From positions 214,300-278,299 of the forward strand of contig MKVL01000015.1 in the NCBI GenBank assembly GCA_001899205.1: DNA of 64,000 nt, written 5' to 3'. This document shows, one piece after another, positions 8,988-17,960 of this stretch (position 1 is its first letter; every line of letters begins with the position of its first letter). This DNA comes from Mesorhizobium sp. 65-26. Lineage in GTDB: Bacteria > Pseudomonadota > Alphaproteobacteria > Rhizobiales > Rhizobiaceae. The translations under genes were made by a program, and so were the position numbers. The notes under the pieces are model-generated. The model saw nothing but the letters and a program-made list of their open reading frames with translations. It did no database searches and was not told the origin of the DNA.

Positions 8988-10055
8988 TCAGGGCATCCCC
9001 GCTATTGCCGTGGCGGGCGCGGCGCTCGACGCATAGGCCGCCTCCACCAGCGCCATCGTCTTCCATGCATCCTCGACGCTGCTCACCAGCTCCGTGTCCT
9101 CGCCCGCGGCGAAGCGCTGCAGATTGGCCATCCGCCCGACGAAGGCGTCGGGGAACCAGCCGCCCTTGAGCGGCACCGCGACCCAGTCGCCACCGCCCCT
9201 GGGGTGTATCTCCAGAATATCGGGCTCGCCGCGCGGATAGTCGAGATTGACGCCGAGCTTGAGATAGGCGGCGCCCTCTGTACCGCAGACGCGGAACTCG
9301 CAGGCCTGGTGGCGGCGGCCGAACCGGTGGTCGTGGTTGATCGACAGGTTGCAGCGCACATGATCGCCGTAGTCGAGGATGGCGCTGGTGCGTGTCTGCG
9401 CGATCTTGTGCGTGGGGTGGCCGAGCGTTTTGGCGTGCACGCCGCTGGGGTCGCCGAGAAGCTGGCGGATGAGGTCGAGATAGTGGATGGAGTGCAGCGC
9501 GATCTCCACCCTCGGTTCGCTGGCGACGAAGGCCCACAGGTTCCACGGCGTGTCGAGCGCCAGCCAGGCATCGAAATCGACCACCTCGCCGAGCCAGCCC
9601 TTGGCGATCGCATCCTTCAGCGCCAGCATCATCGGCGCGAAGCGAAGCTGGAAGTTGACCGCGCCGACCAGGCGCTTCTCGCGGCAGATTTTCAGTATCT
9701 CGGTCGCGCCGGCAAGGTCCTTGCCCATGGGTTTCTGGATCAGTGCGCAGGCGCCGTCGGGCAGCGCCTTGAGCACCTCGGCGTGGAAGGCCGGCGGCGT
9801 CGCGAGATCGAAGATCGCGCCGCTCACCGAAGCCGCTTCCTCGACCGTGCGATAGGCGGCGACGCCCCATTCGGCGGCCAGCGCCTGCGCCTTGGCGAAG
9901 TCGGGATCGTAGAGGCCGGCGATCGGAATGCCCGACTTGCGGTAGGCGGGATAATGCGCGTCGCGCACGATCGAGCCCGCGCCGAATGTCACCACCGGGC
10001 GCGGGTTGGAGGGTGCCGGCCAGGACTGCGAAAGCGATTGCGGGTCAAAATGCAT
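8988..10055 (-). CDS. Gfo/Idh/MocA-family oxidoreductase
   Basis: 355 residues. The N-terminal Rossmann domain starts [18 protein letters not shown], with the GxGxxG motif relaxed to GAGSIV. It continues with [11 protein letters not shown] and the EKP-type motif changed to ALIQKPMG, which carries the family catalytic Lys. The C-terminal domain has the substrate-side [17 protein letters not shown]. Relatives oxidise sugars or sugar acids with NAD(P). In this operon it is the best candidate for the first step, L-fucose to L-fucono-lactone, since no aldose-dehydrogenase SDR is present; that assignment is inference. The MaoC stop follows one base after this gene's own stop region. Confidence 0.75.
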   Translation of the reverse strand: MHFDPQSLSQSWPAPSNPRPVVTFGAGSIVRDAHYPAYRKSGIPIAGLYDPDFAKAQALAAEWGVAAYRTVEEAASVSGAIFDLATPPAFHAEVLKALPDGACALIQKPMGKDLAGATEILKICREKRLVGAVNFQLRFAPMMLALKDAIAKGWLGEVVDFDAWLALDTPWNLWAFVASEPRVEIALHSIHYLDLIRQLLGDPSGVHAKTLGHPTHKIAQTRTSAILDYGDHVRCNLSINHDHRFGRRHQACEFRVCGTEGAAYLKLGVNLDYPRGEPDILEIHPRGGGDWVAVPLKGGWFPDAFVGRMANLQRFAAGEDTELVSSVEDAWKTMALVEAAYASSAAPATAIAGMP

Positions 10056-10091
10056 TAAATTAGTCCGGCGCGGGCGAGGTGGCGGAAGCCG

Positions 10092-10421
10092 TCAGTCGAC
10101 ATGGAAGATTTCGTCCATGGCCGCCCACCATTCGCCTTCGGCGCGCGTCTGCAGCGGCTGCTGCAGGGGCATGTTGATCGCCCACCATTCCTGCGTCCTC
10201 GGGTCGGCGGCCATCCTGGCGGAATCGGCGGCGAAGTCGCTGCCGTGATATTCGAAACAGGAAAACAGCAGGTTCTCCGGTTGGCGCAGGAAGATCGAGT
10301 AGTTGCGAATGTTGCAATCGGCGATCTTGGCCAGCACGTCGGGCCAGACGGCGGCGTGCAGCTTGCGATATTCCTCGATCCCCACCGGCTTGATGCCGAG
10401 AACGAAACCCATGCGTTGCAT
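10092..10421 (-). CDS. L-rhamnose/L-fucose mutarotase family protein (RhaM-like)
   Basis: A 109-residue protein covering the whole RhaM/DUF718 domain. The conserved pieces are EYRKLHAAVWPDVL (catalytic His), NYSIFL, LLFSCFEYHG and WWAINMPLQQPL with the paired Trp. RhaM enzymes interconvert alpha and beta anomers of 6-deoxy sugars. In a fucose-type operon it would supply the anomer used by the dehydrogenase. The ATG at 10421 follows GGAGAA. Confidence 0.88.
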   Translation of the reverse strand: MQRMGFVLGIKPVGIEEYRKLHAAVWPDVLAKIADCNIRNYSIFLRQPENLLFSCFEYHGSDFAADSARMAADPRTQEWWAINMPLQQPLQTRAEGEWWAAMDEIFHVD

Positions 10422-10489
10422 CAGCGCTTCTCCTTTCGCCGGAATTGCCCAAGGCGCCGTTCACCGGAGGCGAAAGGCGCCGGTGGTCT

Positions 10490-11611
10490 TCACGCCGGCT
10501 TCGACGTCACGACGCGCGTGAATTCCTCCACGCTGCGGCCACGGATGGCGTCCCAGTCCCAGTCGATGCCGATGCCGGGCTCGGACGGCGCGTGCGCGAA
10601 GCCCTCCTTGATCGTCATGCGCGAGCCGGTCAGCTCGTCGAGCTGCGGAATATACTCGACATATTTGCCGTTCTGGATGGCGCAGACCAGCGAGACGTGC
10701 AGTTCCATGAGGAAATGCGGGCACACCGGTATGTCGAAGGCCTCCGCCGCATGCGCGACCTTCAGCCAGGGCGTGATGCCGCCGATGCGGCCGACATCGA
10801 CCTGAACGATCGAGCAGCCGCCCTTCTGCATGTACTCGCGGAAGTGGCGGATCGAATAGAGCGACTCGCCGATGGCGATCGGCGTCGAGGTGGAATTGTT
10901 GAGCCGCACATGGCCGTCGATGTCGTCCGCCGGCAGCGGTTCCTCGATCCAGGCGAGGTCGAGATCGCGCAACCGGTCGGCGCGGCGGATCGCCTCGTCG
11001 ACCGAGAAACCCTGGTTGGCGTCGGTCATGATCTCGTAGCCGTCGCCCACCGCCTTGCGCACGGCCGCGAGACGGGCATGGTCCTCGGAGCCATGCGGGC
11101 GGCCGATCTTGACCTTGGAGCCGTTGAAGCCTTTGGCCTTGGCCTGCAACGCGTCATCGACCAGCGCTTCGGTGGGGATGTGCAGCCAGCCGCCCTCGGT
11201 CGTGTAGAGCGGGCAGCGGTCCTTGGCGCCGCCGGCGAGCTTCCACAACGGCAGCTTCTGCTTTCTGGCCCGCAGGTCCCACAGCGCCGTGTCGATCGCT
11301 GCGAGCGCGATCGAGGTGATGGCCCCGATCGTGGTCGCGTGGGTCATGAACTCCAGCTCGTGCCAGATCGCCTCGATCATGTCGGCGTCGCGGCCGATGA
11401 TGCGCGGGCACAGATGGTCCGCCAGCAACCGCATCACCGACGAGCCGCCGGTGCCGATCGTGTAGGAGTAACCGGTGCCCGTCGCGCCGTCGGAATCGGT
11501 GATGGTGACGATCGGCGTCTCCTGCGAGACGAAGGACTGGATGGCGTCGGTGCGCTTGACCTTCGGCACCAGGTCCACCATCCGCAGTTCGATCCGTTCG
11601 ATCCTTGCCAT
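10490..11611 (-). CDS. mandelate racemase/muconate lactonizing enzyme family protein
   Basis: A 373-residue second enolase-superfamily enzyme in the same operon as L-fuconate dehydratase. The barrel motifs are the K-x-K base FNGSKVKIGRP, metal ligands TDANQGFSV, WIEEPLPADD and IAIGESLYS, and a His in VCPHFLMELH. These place it in the mandelate-racemase subgroup, whose members dehydrate, epimerise or cycloisomerise sugar acids. Because the fuconate dehydratase has a different lid and length, this enzyme probably handles another acid sugar or isomer. Substrate not determinable. Confidence 0.82.
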   Translation of the reverse strand: MARIERIELRMVDLVPKVKRTDAIQSFVSQETPIVTITDSDGATGTGYSYTIGTGGSSVMRLLADHLCPRIIGRDADMIEAIWHELEFMTHATTIGAITSIALAAIDTALWDLRARKQKLPLWKLAGGAKDRCPLYTTEGGWLHIPTEALVDDALQAKAKGFNGSKVKIGRPHGSEDHARLAAVRKAVGDGYEIMTDANQGFSVDEAIRRADRLRDLDLAWIEEPLPADDIDGHVRLNNSTSTPIAIGESLYSIRHFREYMQKGGCSIVQVDVGRIGGITPWLKVAHAAEAFDIPVCPHFLMELHVSLVCAIQNGKYVEYIPQLDELTGSRMTIKEGFAHAPSEPGIGIDWDWDAIRGRSVEEFTRVVTSKPA

Positions 11612-11614
11612 GGT

Positions 11615-12712
11615 CTATGCCCTCAGTGATTGGCCGGTTGCTGCGGAAAACAGATGCGCCTGGCTCAGGTCGAAGCTCATTGGCACGCGCTCGCCGGCCT
11701 TAAGCGGCTTGGGATTGAGCATGCGCGCCACCAGATCCTGGCCGGCGAAGTCGGCGAACACCAGCGTCTCGTTGCCGAGCGGCTCGGTGATGGTGACGGT
11801 GAGGTCGAGGTCGTGCACGTCGCTCGCCTCGCCAGAATGGATGCCGTGGCCCCTGGGATAGAGATCGTCGGGGCGCAGTCCGAACACGACCTTGTCGCCG
11901 GCCACCACCTTGTCGCGGAACTGGCGCGGCAGGGGCAGTTTGCCGCCGCCGTCGAAGGCGAGCGCGCCATCGGCCACCGTCGCCTCGCGCAGGTTCATCG
12001 GCGGTGAGCCGATGAAGCCGGCGACGAAGCGGGTCGCTGGCCGCCTGAACACGTCCTCGGGCGTGCCGACCTGCTCGATATGGCCGTCGCGCATGATGAC
12101 GATGCGGTCGGAAAGCGTCATCGCCTCGACCTGATCGTGCGTGACGTAGATGACCGTGGCGTTGACCTTGGCGTGCAGCCGCTTGATCTCGGTGCGCATC
12201 TGCGTGCGCAGCTTGGCGTCGAGATTGCTGAGCGGTTCGTCGAACAGGAAGACGTCGGGGCTGCGCACGATGGCGCGGCCCATGGCGACGCGCTGGCGCT
12301 GGCCGCCGGACAACTGCGAGGGCCGGCGCTCGAGCAGGTGGTTGAGGTCGAGGATCGCCGCCGCTTCCTTCACGCGCCGGTCGATGTCGTCGGCCGGGCG
12401 CCCGGCGATCTTGAGCGAGAAGCCCATGTTCTCGCGCACTGTCATATGCGGGTAGAGCGCGTAGGACTGGAACACCATGGCGATGTTGCGCGAGCGCGGC
12501 GGCAGGTCGTTGACCACCCTGTCGCCGATGCGGATCTCGCCACCCGAGATCTCCTCCAGGCCGGCGATCATGCGCAGTGTCGTCGACTTGCCGCAGCCCG
12601 ACGGTCCGACCAGCGAGATGAATTCGCGGTCGGCGACGTCGAGGTCGATGCCGTGCACGACGCCGACATTGCCGTAATTCTTGGTGAGGTTCTTCAGCGT
12701 GACGGTAGCCAT
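11615..12712 (-). CDS. carbohydrate ABC transporter ATP-binding protein (UgpC/MsmK type)
   Basis: 365 residues. The ATPase domain has Walker A GPSGCGKST, Q-loop MVFQSYALYPHMTV, signature LSGGQRQR, Walker B VFLFDEPLSNLD and the switch His in IYVTHDQ. The C-terminal part forms the OB/TOBE regulatory domain (FGLRPDDLYPR). One such subunit dimerises to power CUT1 sugar importers. It lies four bases upstream of the mandelate-racemase-like gene's start side and directly after the second permease. Confidence 0.92.
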   Translation of the reverse strand: MATVTLKNLTKNYGNVGVVHGIDLDVADREFISLVGPSGCGKSTTLRMIAGLEEISGGEIRIGDRVVNDLPPRSRNIAMVFQSYALYPHMTVRENMGFSLKIAGRPADDIDRRVKEAAAILDLNHLLERRPSQLSGGQRQRVAMGRAIVRSPDVFLFDEPLSNLDAKLRTQMRTEIKRLHAKVNATVIYVTHDQVEAMTLSDRIVIMRDGHIEQVGTPEDVFRRPATRFVAGFIGSPPMNLREATVADGALAFDGGGKLPLPRQFRDKVVAGDKVVFGLRPDDLYPRGHGIHSGEASDVHDLDLTVTITEPLGNETLVFADFAGQDLVARMLNPKPLKAGERVPMSFDLSQAHLFSAATGQSLRA

Positions 12713-12716
12713 GGGG

Positions 12717-13586
12717 TCAGCCTTTCACCGCGCCCGACGTCAAGCCGCCGACGAGGTGTTTCTGGACGATATAGGTGAGGGCGAGCGCGGGGATGATCAT
12801 CACCACGGCCAGCGCGCACATGCCGCGCCAGTCGATGGTGAACTCGGCCGTGTAGTCGAGCAGGCCGACCGGCAGCGTCTTGGAATTGACCGAGCGCGTC
12901 AGCTGGGAAGCCAGCGCGAACTCGTTCCACGAGGTGAGGAAGGCGAAGATCGCCGATGACGCGATGCCGGGGCCGGCGAGCGGGAACTCGACCTGCCAGA
13001 AGGCCTGCCAGCGCGTGCAGCCGTCGATCTGCGCGGCCTCGGCGAGGTCCTTCGGCACCTGGCGGAAGAAGCCGTCGATCAGCCAGATGGTGAAGGGGAT
13101 GTTGAGCGCCACATAGGCCAGGATCAGGCCGAAATGCGTATCGATGATGCCGAGCCGGGCATAGACGAAGAACAGCGGCAGCGACAGCGCGATGCCCGGC
13201 ACCGTGCGCGTCAGCATCAGGCCGAGGAACCAGCCCGACTTGCCCTTGAAGCGGAAGCGCGCGAAGGCATAGCCGCCGGCCATGCCGATGACGATGGCGA
13301 GCACCGTCGAGGTGACGGAGATGATCAGCGAGTTGCGGAAATAGTCCCACACCGGGATGCCGCCCTTGCCGACGCCGGAGAACATCGAGACATAGGCATC
13401 GAACGAGAGGCTTTGCGGGATCCAGACCGGCGGCTTGGCCATGATCTCGACCGTCGGCCGGAAGGACGACAGCACGATCCACAGGCCGGGCAGGCAGATG
13501 AACAGCATGGCCAGGAACAGCCCGACCTTGTGGGCGATGCCCAGGACGCGCTTGTTCAGCCGGGCGGAGGCGTTTTCGTCGGCCAT
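12717..13586 (-). CDS. carbohydrate ABC transporter permease (MalG type)
   Basis: About 289 residues with six membrane segments, the periplasmic loop typical of MalG-like proteins (SSFRPTVEIMAKPP near the N-terminus), and the EAA loop DLAEAAQIDGCTRWQAFWQV. It pairs with the MalF-type permease encoded immediately upstream. The frame is open far upstream, but the ATG at 13586 gives the usual length and leaves just 2 bases to the previous stop. Confidence 0.9.
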   Translation of the reverse strand: MADENASARLNKRVLGIAHKVGLFLAMLFICLPGLWIVLSSFRPTVEIMAKPPVWIPQSLSFDAYVSMFSGVGKGGIPVWDYFRNSLIISVTSTVLAIVIGMAGGYAFARFRFKGKSGWFLGLMLTRTVPGIALSLPLFFVYARLGIIDTHFGLILAYVALNIPFTIWLIDGFFRQVPKDLAEAAQIDGCTRWQAFWQVEFPLAGPGIASSAIFAFLTSWNEFALASQLTRSVNSKTLPVGLLDYTAEFTIDWRGMCALAVVMIIPALALTYIVQKHLVGGLTSGAVKG

Positions 13587-13588
13587 GG

Positions 13589-14485
13589 CTACCACTCCGC
13601 TCCGATCTGCGCCCGCGCCGCGGCGAGCTTGCGGAAGAAATACCAGGTGAACAGGATCGACAGCAGGATCGAGACATACGCCATGGCGTTGGCGGCGCCC
13701 ATGCGCGCGTCCGAATAGGCGGTGCGCGCCACCAGCGTCCACAGCAGCTCGGTACGGCCGGCCGGGCCGCCATCGGTCATGATCTTGACGATGTCGTAGG
13801 CGCGGGCCACGTCGAGCGAGCGGATCGTCATGGCGATGTAGGCGAACGGCATGACGAACGGCCAAGTCACGTAGCGGAAGGTCTGCCACGGCGTGCAGCC
13901 GTCGACGCGGGCTGCCTCCACCGGCTCCTTCGGCATCGCCAGCAGGCCGGCGAGGATCAGGATGGCGAAGACCGACGTCGCCGACCAGATCTCGGCGGTG
14001 AGGATGGCGATGAAGGCAAGCCGGCCGTCGATCAGCCACGGTATGGCGTTCTGCGTGATGCCCAGCGACTGCAGGGCGTTGTTCACCAGGCCGATGTTGT
14101 CGTTGAACATGAATTTGAACTGGAAGCCGACGAGGATCGGCGAGAACATCATCGGGAACATCATCAGCGTGCGCAGCAGGCGCTGGCCGCGCGTGGCCTT
14201 CTCGACCAGCAGCGCCAGCCCGAGGCCAAGCAGCATTTCCAGGTTGAGCGCCAGTGTCAGCAGCAGCACCGTGCGCCCGAACGCCACCCAGAATCCCCAG
14301 TCGGACAGGATGGTGGTGTAGTTGCGCAGGCCGATGAAGACGAAGAAGGTCTCCGGCTTGGTCAGCCGGAATGGCGTGAAGCTGGAATAGAGCGACAAAA
14401 GCAGCGGCACGACCACGACCGCCGCCAGCACGATGGTGGCCGGCAGCAAAAGCAGCGCGGGGGGTGAAAGCAGGCGGCTTTTCAT
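13589..14485 (-). CDS. carbohydrate ABC transporter permease (MalF type)
   Basis: About 298 residues with a hydrophobic N-terminal segment and the EAA loop EPVEAARVDGCTPWQTFRYV. FKFMFNDNIGLVN and TELLWTLVARTAY are typical of UgpA/MalF-like sugar permeases. The ATG at 14485 (with AGGA just upstream) is preferred to the longer frame from 14536. It forms the membrane pore with the MalG-type partner. Confidence 0.9.
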   Translation of the reverse strand: MKSRLLSPPALLLLPATIVLAAVVVVPLLLSLYSSFTPFRLTKPETFFVFIGLRNYTTILSDWGFWVAFGRTVLLLTLALNLEMLLGLGLALLVEKATRGQRLLRTLMMFPMMFSPILVGFQFKFMFNDNIGLVNNALQSLGITQNAIPWLIDGRLAFIAILTAEIWSATSVFAILILAGLLAMPKEPVEAARVDGCTPWQTFRYVTWPFVMPFAYIAMTIRSLDVARAYDIVKIMTDGGPAGRTELLWTLVARTAYSDARMGAANAMAYVSILLSILFTWYFFRKLAAARAQIGAEW

Positions 14486-14679
14486 GGTCCTCGTCTGGGT
14501 TTCGGGTCGATCATGCGACGGGCGCCGTGGCGCCAAAGGTCGCGGCCACCCTCTCCCGCGGGAGAAGAAGGGGGTGCGGGCGCCGGCAATCTCCGTCGGA
14601 GAGCTCAGCCGGGCGAAACGGAAACTGGGTGAGGGGCGGCGCGCGCCAGCCCATCACCCGAGCCGGCAGGAACCGGCGC
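14486..14679. other. gap inside the fuconate operon with palindromes
   Basis: This 194-base spacer between the SBP and first permease genes contains a perfect 14-bp palindrome TCTCCCGCGGGAGA at 14552-14565, a nearby GGCGCC-GTG-GCGCC, and a GTGAGGGGC motif often seen in rhizobial intergenic repeats. A hairpin here is common in binding-protein operons, where it protects the highly expressed SBP message, but that role is inferred. Confidence 0.4.
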
Positions 14680-15999
14680 CTAGAGGGCGCCGGCGTCCTT
14701 CAGGATGTTGGTGGCCTTCTCGGCCGCAGCGCCCAGCGCCTGCTTGGAGGTCTTGTCGCCGAGGATGGCGGCCTGCAGCTCAGGATAGACGGCGTTGGAG
14801 ATCTCGATCCACGAGGCCGTCTGCGGAACCGCGAAGGCGTGCTTGGCTTCCTCCTGGAACGCCGCCAGCACTTCCTTCTTGTAAGGATCGCTCTCGGCCT
14901 GCTTCAGGTCCCAGTCCCACACCGCCGTGCGCGTCGGCAGCGGGCCTGCGGCGGCCTCCAGCTTCTGGCTGTCCTCGTTGGTCAGCCACCACACCAGCGA
15001 GGCGGCGGCGTCCTTGTGGGCGCAGTTCTCGGTCACCGAGAAGCCGTGGAAGCCGGACCAGCCGGTGCGCACGCCGGCCGAACCCATCGGCGCGACCTTC
15101 ACGCCGACATTGCCGGCCACCTTGGACGACTTCGGATCGTTGAAGAAGCCGGCCCAGCCCGGCCAGTCGAGGTTGATCGCCACGGTGCCCGAGGCGAAGC
15201 CCTGGCCGAGGTCGTCCCACAGGTAGTTGGTGGTGCCGGCCGGAACGGCCTTGGCCTTGTAGAGATTGACGAACCAGTCGAGCGCCTTGACGCCGGCCTC
15301 GGAGTTGAAGGCGGGCTTGCCGTCCTTGTCGAGATATTCGCCGCCATTGGCCACCAGCATCTCGTAGAAGCGGCCGTTGATGGCCTCTTCCTTGCCGGCG
15401 AACTGCGTGCCGTAGAAGTCCGGCGGATTGGCGAAGAACTCGGCCTGGCGGGCGACTTCGTCCCAGGTGTCGGGCGGCGTGAGTTCGACGCCGTACTTTT
15501 CCTTGTAGGCCTTCTTCTTGGTTTCGTCGGCGTAGAGGCTCTTCTGGTAGTAGAGCGCCGAGACGTCGAACTGCGCGCGCGGCAGCATCACCAGCTTGCC
15601 GTCGAGCGTCGCCGCCTTGATCGTGGACGGCACGAAGGCATCGACCTCCTCCTTCGGCAGCAGCTTGGCCAGGTCGGTGTAGATGCCCGGATATTGCGGC
15701 GCGAAGGACGAGTGGTTGGAACCGACGCACCAGCTCACGCTGCCCGAGGCGATGTCCGACTTGATCTCCTTGTCGAGGTCGAAGTGGTTCTTCTTCGAGA
15801 TGACGTTGACCTTGGCGCCGGTGGCCTTCTCCCATTCGCCGATGCGCTCGTAGAGCTTCTCGTATTGCTGGCCGCCGATCAGCTTGGCGTCGATGGTGAC
15901 GCCCTCGAACTTGCCGGGCAGGTCGGCGGCAAGGGCGCCGCCCGCACCGACAGCCAGCAGCATTACCCCGGCGGACACGCCGGATAGCAGTCTCTTCAT
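14680..15999 (-). CDS. carbohydrate ABC transporter substrate-binding protein (family 1)
   Basis: 439 residues. A clear Sec signal peptide (MKRLLSGVSAGVMLLAVGAG, cleavage near ALAAD) is followed by a MalE-like two-lobed domain with EKLYERIGEWEKATGAKVNV, AINLDWPGWAGFF and a C-terminal TASWIEISNAVYPELQAA. It captures the sugar in the periplasm for the CUT1 permeases. It is the first gene of the ten-gene operon, 186 bases from the divergent regulator. L-fucose or an L-fucose-containing saccharide is inferred from the catabolic genes. Confidence 0.9.
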   Translation of the reverse strand: MKRLLSGVSAGVMLLAVGAGGALAADLPGKFEGVTIDAKLIGGQQYEKLYERIGEWEKATGAKVNVISKKNHFDLDKEIKSDIASGSVSWCVGSNHSSFAPQYPGIYTDLAKLLPKEEVDAFVPSTIKAATLDGKLVMLPRAQFDVSALYYQKSLYADETKKKAYKEKYGVELTPPDTWDEVARQAEFFANPPDFYGTQFAGKEEAINGRFYEMLVANGGEYLDKDGKPAFNSEAGVKALDWFVNLYKAKAVPAGTTNYLWDDLGQGFASGTVAINLDWPGWAGFFNDPKSSKVAGNVGVKVAPMGSAGVRTGWSGFHGFSVTENCAHKDAAASLVWWLTNEDSQKLEAAAGPLPTRTAVWDWDLKQAESDPYKKEVLAAFQEEAKHAFAVPQTASWIEISNAVYPELQAAILGDKTSKQALGAAAEKATNILKDAGAL

Positions 16000-16184
16000 T
16001 GTTTCCTCCCGGAACGGATTCCTCGCCGGCTAATGCCGGCCCGAAGCGTCGAGCGCTTCATTCATATGCAAACATATTATTTATGTATTGGTCAAGTCCC
16101 ATCGCGTTTCGTATCCTGAACGCGCTTCCAACTGGCCGCGCTCTTGCGTATATGAAGAGTGGATTTCACTGGGGAAGAATCCCG
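16000..16184. promoter_or_regulatory. divergent promoter region with IclR operator candidate (palindrome 16064-16077)
   Basis: Between the SBP gene and the IclR gene lies an AT-rich island. It contains the perfect inverted repeat ATATG-CAAA-CATAT (16064-16077), immediately followed by a second half-site pair CATA-TTATT-TATG (16073-16085). Overlapping pseudo-palindromes at a divergent promoter are what IclR-type repressors bind. The site would control both the fuconate operon and the regulator. Confidence 0.55.
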
Positions 16185-16988
16185 ATGCAGGACGACGAGG
16201 ATGACCGTTATCGCGCCCCGGCGCTGGACAAGGGGCTCGACATCCTGGAACTGCTCGCCAGCGTCGAGAGCGGCCTTACCCAGGCCGAGATCGCCAAGCG
16301 TCTCGGCCGCAGCCCGAACGAGTTCTACCGCATGCTCGACCGCCTGGTGCGGCGCGGCTATGTCACGCGGCTCGACGGCGATCGCTATTCGCTGACGCTC
16401 AAGCTTTTCGGGCTGGGGCAGTTGCACGCGGCGGTGCGCCGGCTGGTGTCCTACGCCACGCCGCTCATGCGCGAATTGGCCGAGACCTCGTGGCAGGCCA
16501 ACCAGCTTGTCGTCTTCGATCGCGGCTCGGCCGTGGTGATCGCGCAGCAGGAAGCGCCGCGCTACTGGGGCATCTCGATCCGCGTCGGCTCGCACATCAG
16601 CCTGTTCGACACCGGCTCGGGCCATGTCCTGCTCGCCTTCCGCTCACCCGAGGAGCGCGAGATGATGATCGCCGAGCATCTGCGCAGCACTGAGAAGTTC
16701 GCGCCGCCGCCGGACTTCTTCGCCCGCCTCGACCAGGTCCGCGACCGCGGCTACGAGATGATGGCCTCCATGCAGACGGCCGGCGTCTACAATCTGTCGA
16801 CGCCGGTGCGCGCTTCCGACGGCAACGCGATCGCGGCGCTGACCATTCCCTATATCCCGCTGGTCAACACGCCCGACGCGCCCGACATCACCAGGACCAT
16901 CGACCTGCTGCAGGTCACCGCCGCCAAGCTTTCGCAACTCGCCGGCTTCGAGCCGGAGCAGGCCAAGGCTGTTCGCGCCGCGAGCTAA
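16185..16988 (+). CDS. IclR-family transcriptional regulator of the fuconate operon
   Basis: About 267 residues. The N-terminal winged helix ALDKGLDILELLASVESGLTQ through LGRSPNEFYRMLDRLVRRGY is followed by the IclR effector domain (YSLTLKLFGLG ... LSTPVRASDGNAIAALTI). IclR proteins bind small catabolites and usually repress an adjacent divergent operon. The ATG at 16185 is preceded by GGGGAAG; the frame stays open upstream to 15999, but that stretch crosses the promoter. The fuconolactonase gene follows in the same direction. Confidence 0.9.
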   Translation: MQDDEDDRYRAPALDKGLDILELLASVESGLTQAEIAKRLGRSPNEFYRMLDRLVRRGYVTRLDGDRYSLTLKLFGLGQLHAAVRRLVSYATPLMRELAETSWQANQLVVFDRGSAVVIAQQEAPRYWGISIRVGSHISLFDTGSGHVLLAFRSPEEREMMIAEHLRSTEKFAPPPDFFARLDQVRDRGYEMMASMQTAGVYNLSTPVRASDGNAIAALTIPYIPLVNTPDAPDITRTIDLLQVTAAKLSQLAGFEPEQAKAVRAAS

Positions 16989-17034
16989 TTCTTATTTGAA
17001 GGACCAATTCTCCTGTGAGATGGTGTCCGGACTC

Positions 17035-17057
17035 CCGACGCCGAAACCTGGCGTCGG
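17035..17057 (+). terminator. strong hairpin between IclR gene and lactonase gene
   Basis: CCGACGCC and GGCGTCGG form an 8-bp GC stem with a 7-base loop (GAAACCT) 28 bases before the lactonase start. An alternative outer pairing of TGTCCG (from 17023) with CGGACA exists. No U-tract follows, so it may be an attenuating or RNA-stabilising hairpin, not a terminator. Confidence 0.35.
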
Positions 17058-17084
17058 ACATCGGCGCAACGGGAAGGCACCGCG

Positions 17085-17921
17085 ATGATCGTCGACACCC
17101 ACCTGCATCTCATCGACCGCTCGGTGCTGCGCTACCCCTGGCTCGGCGGGGCGCCTGCCCTCGACCATGATTTCTCGCACGAGGACTACGCGGTCCAGGC
17201 GCGCCGCGCCGGCATAGAGGCCGCGTTGCACATGGAGGTTGATGTCGATCCGCTCGACATCGAGGCCGAGACCCGCCACGTGAAGGCTCTTTCCGAGCGC
17301 AAGGACAGCCTGCTCAGGGGCGCCATCGCCTCCTGCCGGCCGGAAGAGCCTGACTTTCCGGCTTATCTGGAGAGGGTGCTGGCCAACCCCTTCGTCAAGG
17401 GCTTCCGCCGCGTGCTGCATGTCGTGCCGGACGGGCTTTCCGAGAGCGCCCTGTTTCGCGACAACATCAAGCGCCTCGGCGGCAAAGGTCTGACCTTCGA
17501 TCTGTGCGTCCTGCCCCGGCAGATGAAGCAGGCGATCGCGCTCGTCGACCTGGCGCCCGACGTGCAGTTCGTGCTCGACCATTGCGGCGTGCCCGACATC
17601 AAGGCCGGCGCCGAGCACCCCTGGCGCGAGGGGATCATCGAGATCGCCCGCCGTCCCAACGTGGTGGGCAAGATCTCGGGCGTGGTGGCCTATGCCGATC
17701 CGGACACCTGGACGGTGGAGACCATCCGCCCCTATGTCGAGCACACCATCGCCAGCTTCGGCTGGGATCGTGTCGTCTGGGGCAGCGACTGGCCGGTCTG
17801 CACGCTCGGCGGCGGCCTGCTGGCCTGGGTGGCGACCACGCTCGCGCTGCTGGAAAGGGCAAGCGCCGACGAGCGCGCGAAGCTGCTGTCGGGCAACGCC
17901 AGGAAGCTGTGGCGGCTCTAG
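17085..17921 (+). CDS. L-fuconolactonase-like amidohydrolase-2 family hydrolase
   Basis: A 278-residue TIM-barrel metal hydrolase of the COG3618 type. Metal-site residues appear as VDTHLHLID near the N-terminus, the barrel His in VLDHCGVPDIKAG, and the closing Asp in VVWGSDWPVCTL. LPRQMKQAIALVDLAPDVQFVLD is characteristic of fuconolactonases and related sugar lactonases. It would open L-fucono-lactone to L-fuconate, the substrate of the dehydratase at 6465-7739. Although on the opposite strand from the main operon, it belongs to the same pathway. Confidence 0.87.
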   Translation: MIVDTHLHLIDRSVLRYPWLGGAPALDHDFSHEDYAVQARRAGIEAALHMEVDVDPLDIEAETRHVKALSERKDSLLRGAIASCRPEEPDFPAYLERVLANPFVKGFRRVLHVVPDGLSESALFRDNIKRLGGKGLTFDLCVLPRQMKQAIALVDLAPDVQFVLDHCGVPDIKAGAEHPWREGIIEIARRPNVVGKISGVVAYADPDTWTVETIRPYVEHTIASFGWDRVVWGSDWPVCTLGGGLLAWVATTLALLERASADERAKLLSGNARKLWRL

Positions 17922-17960
17922 CAGTCATGCTTGGCGTCCCCGCTTGAAATCGGACCCGCC

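Noticed and set aside
12717-14039. 440-residue version of the MalG-type permease
   Set aside because: The extra N-terminal 150 residues lie wholly inside the MalF-type permease gene in another frame and have shadow composition.
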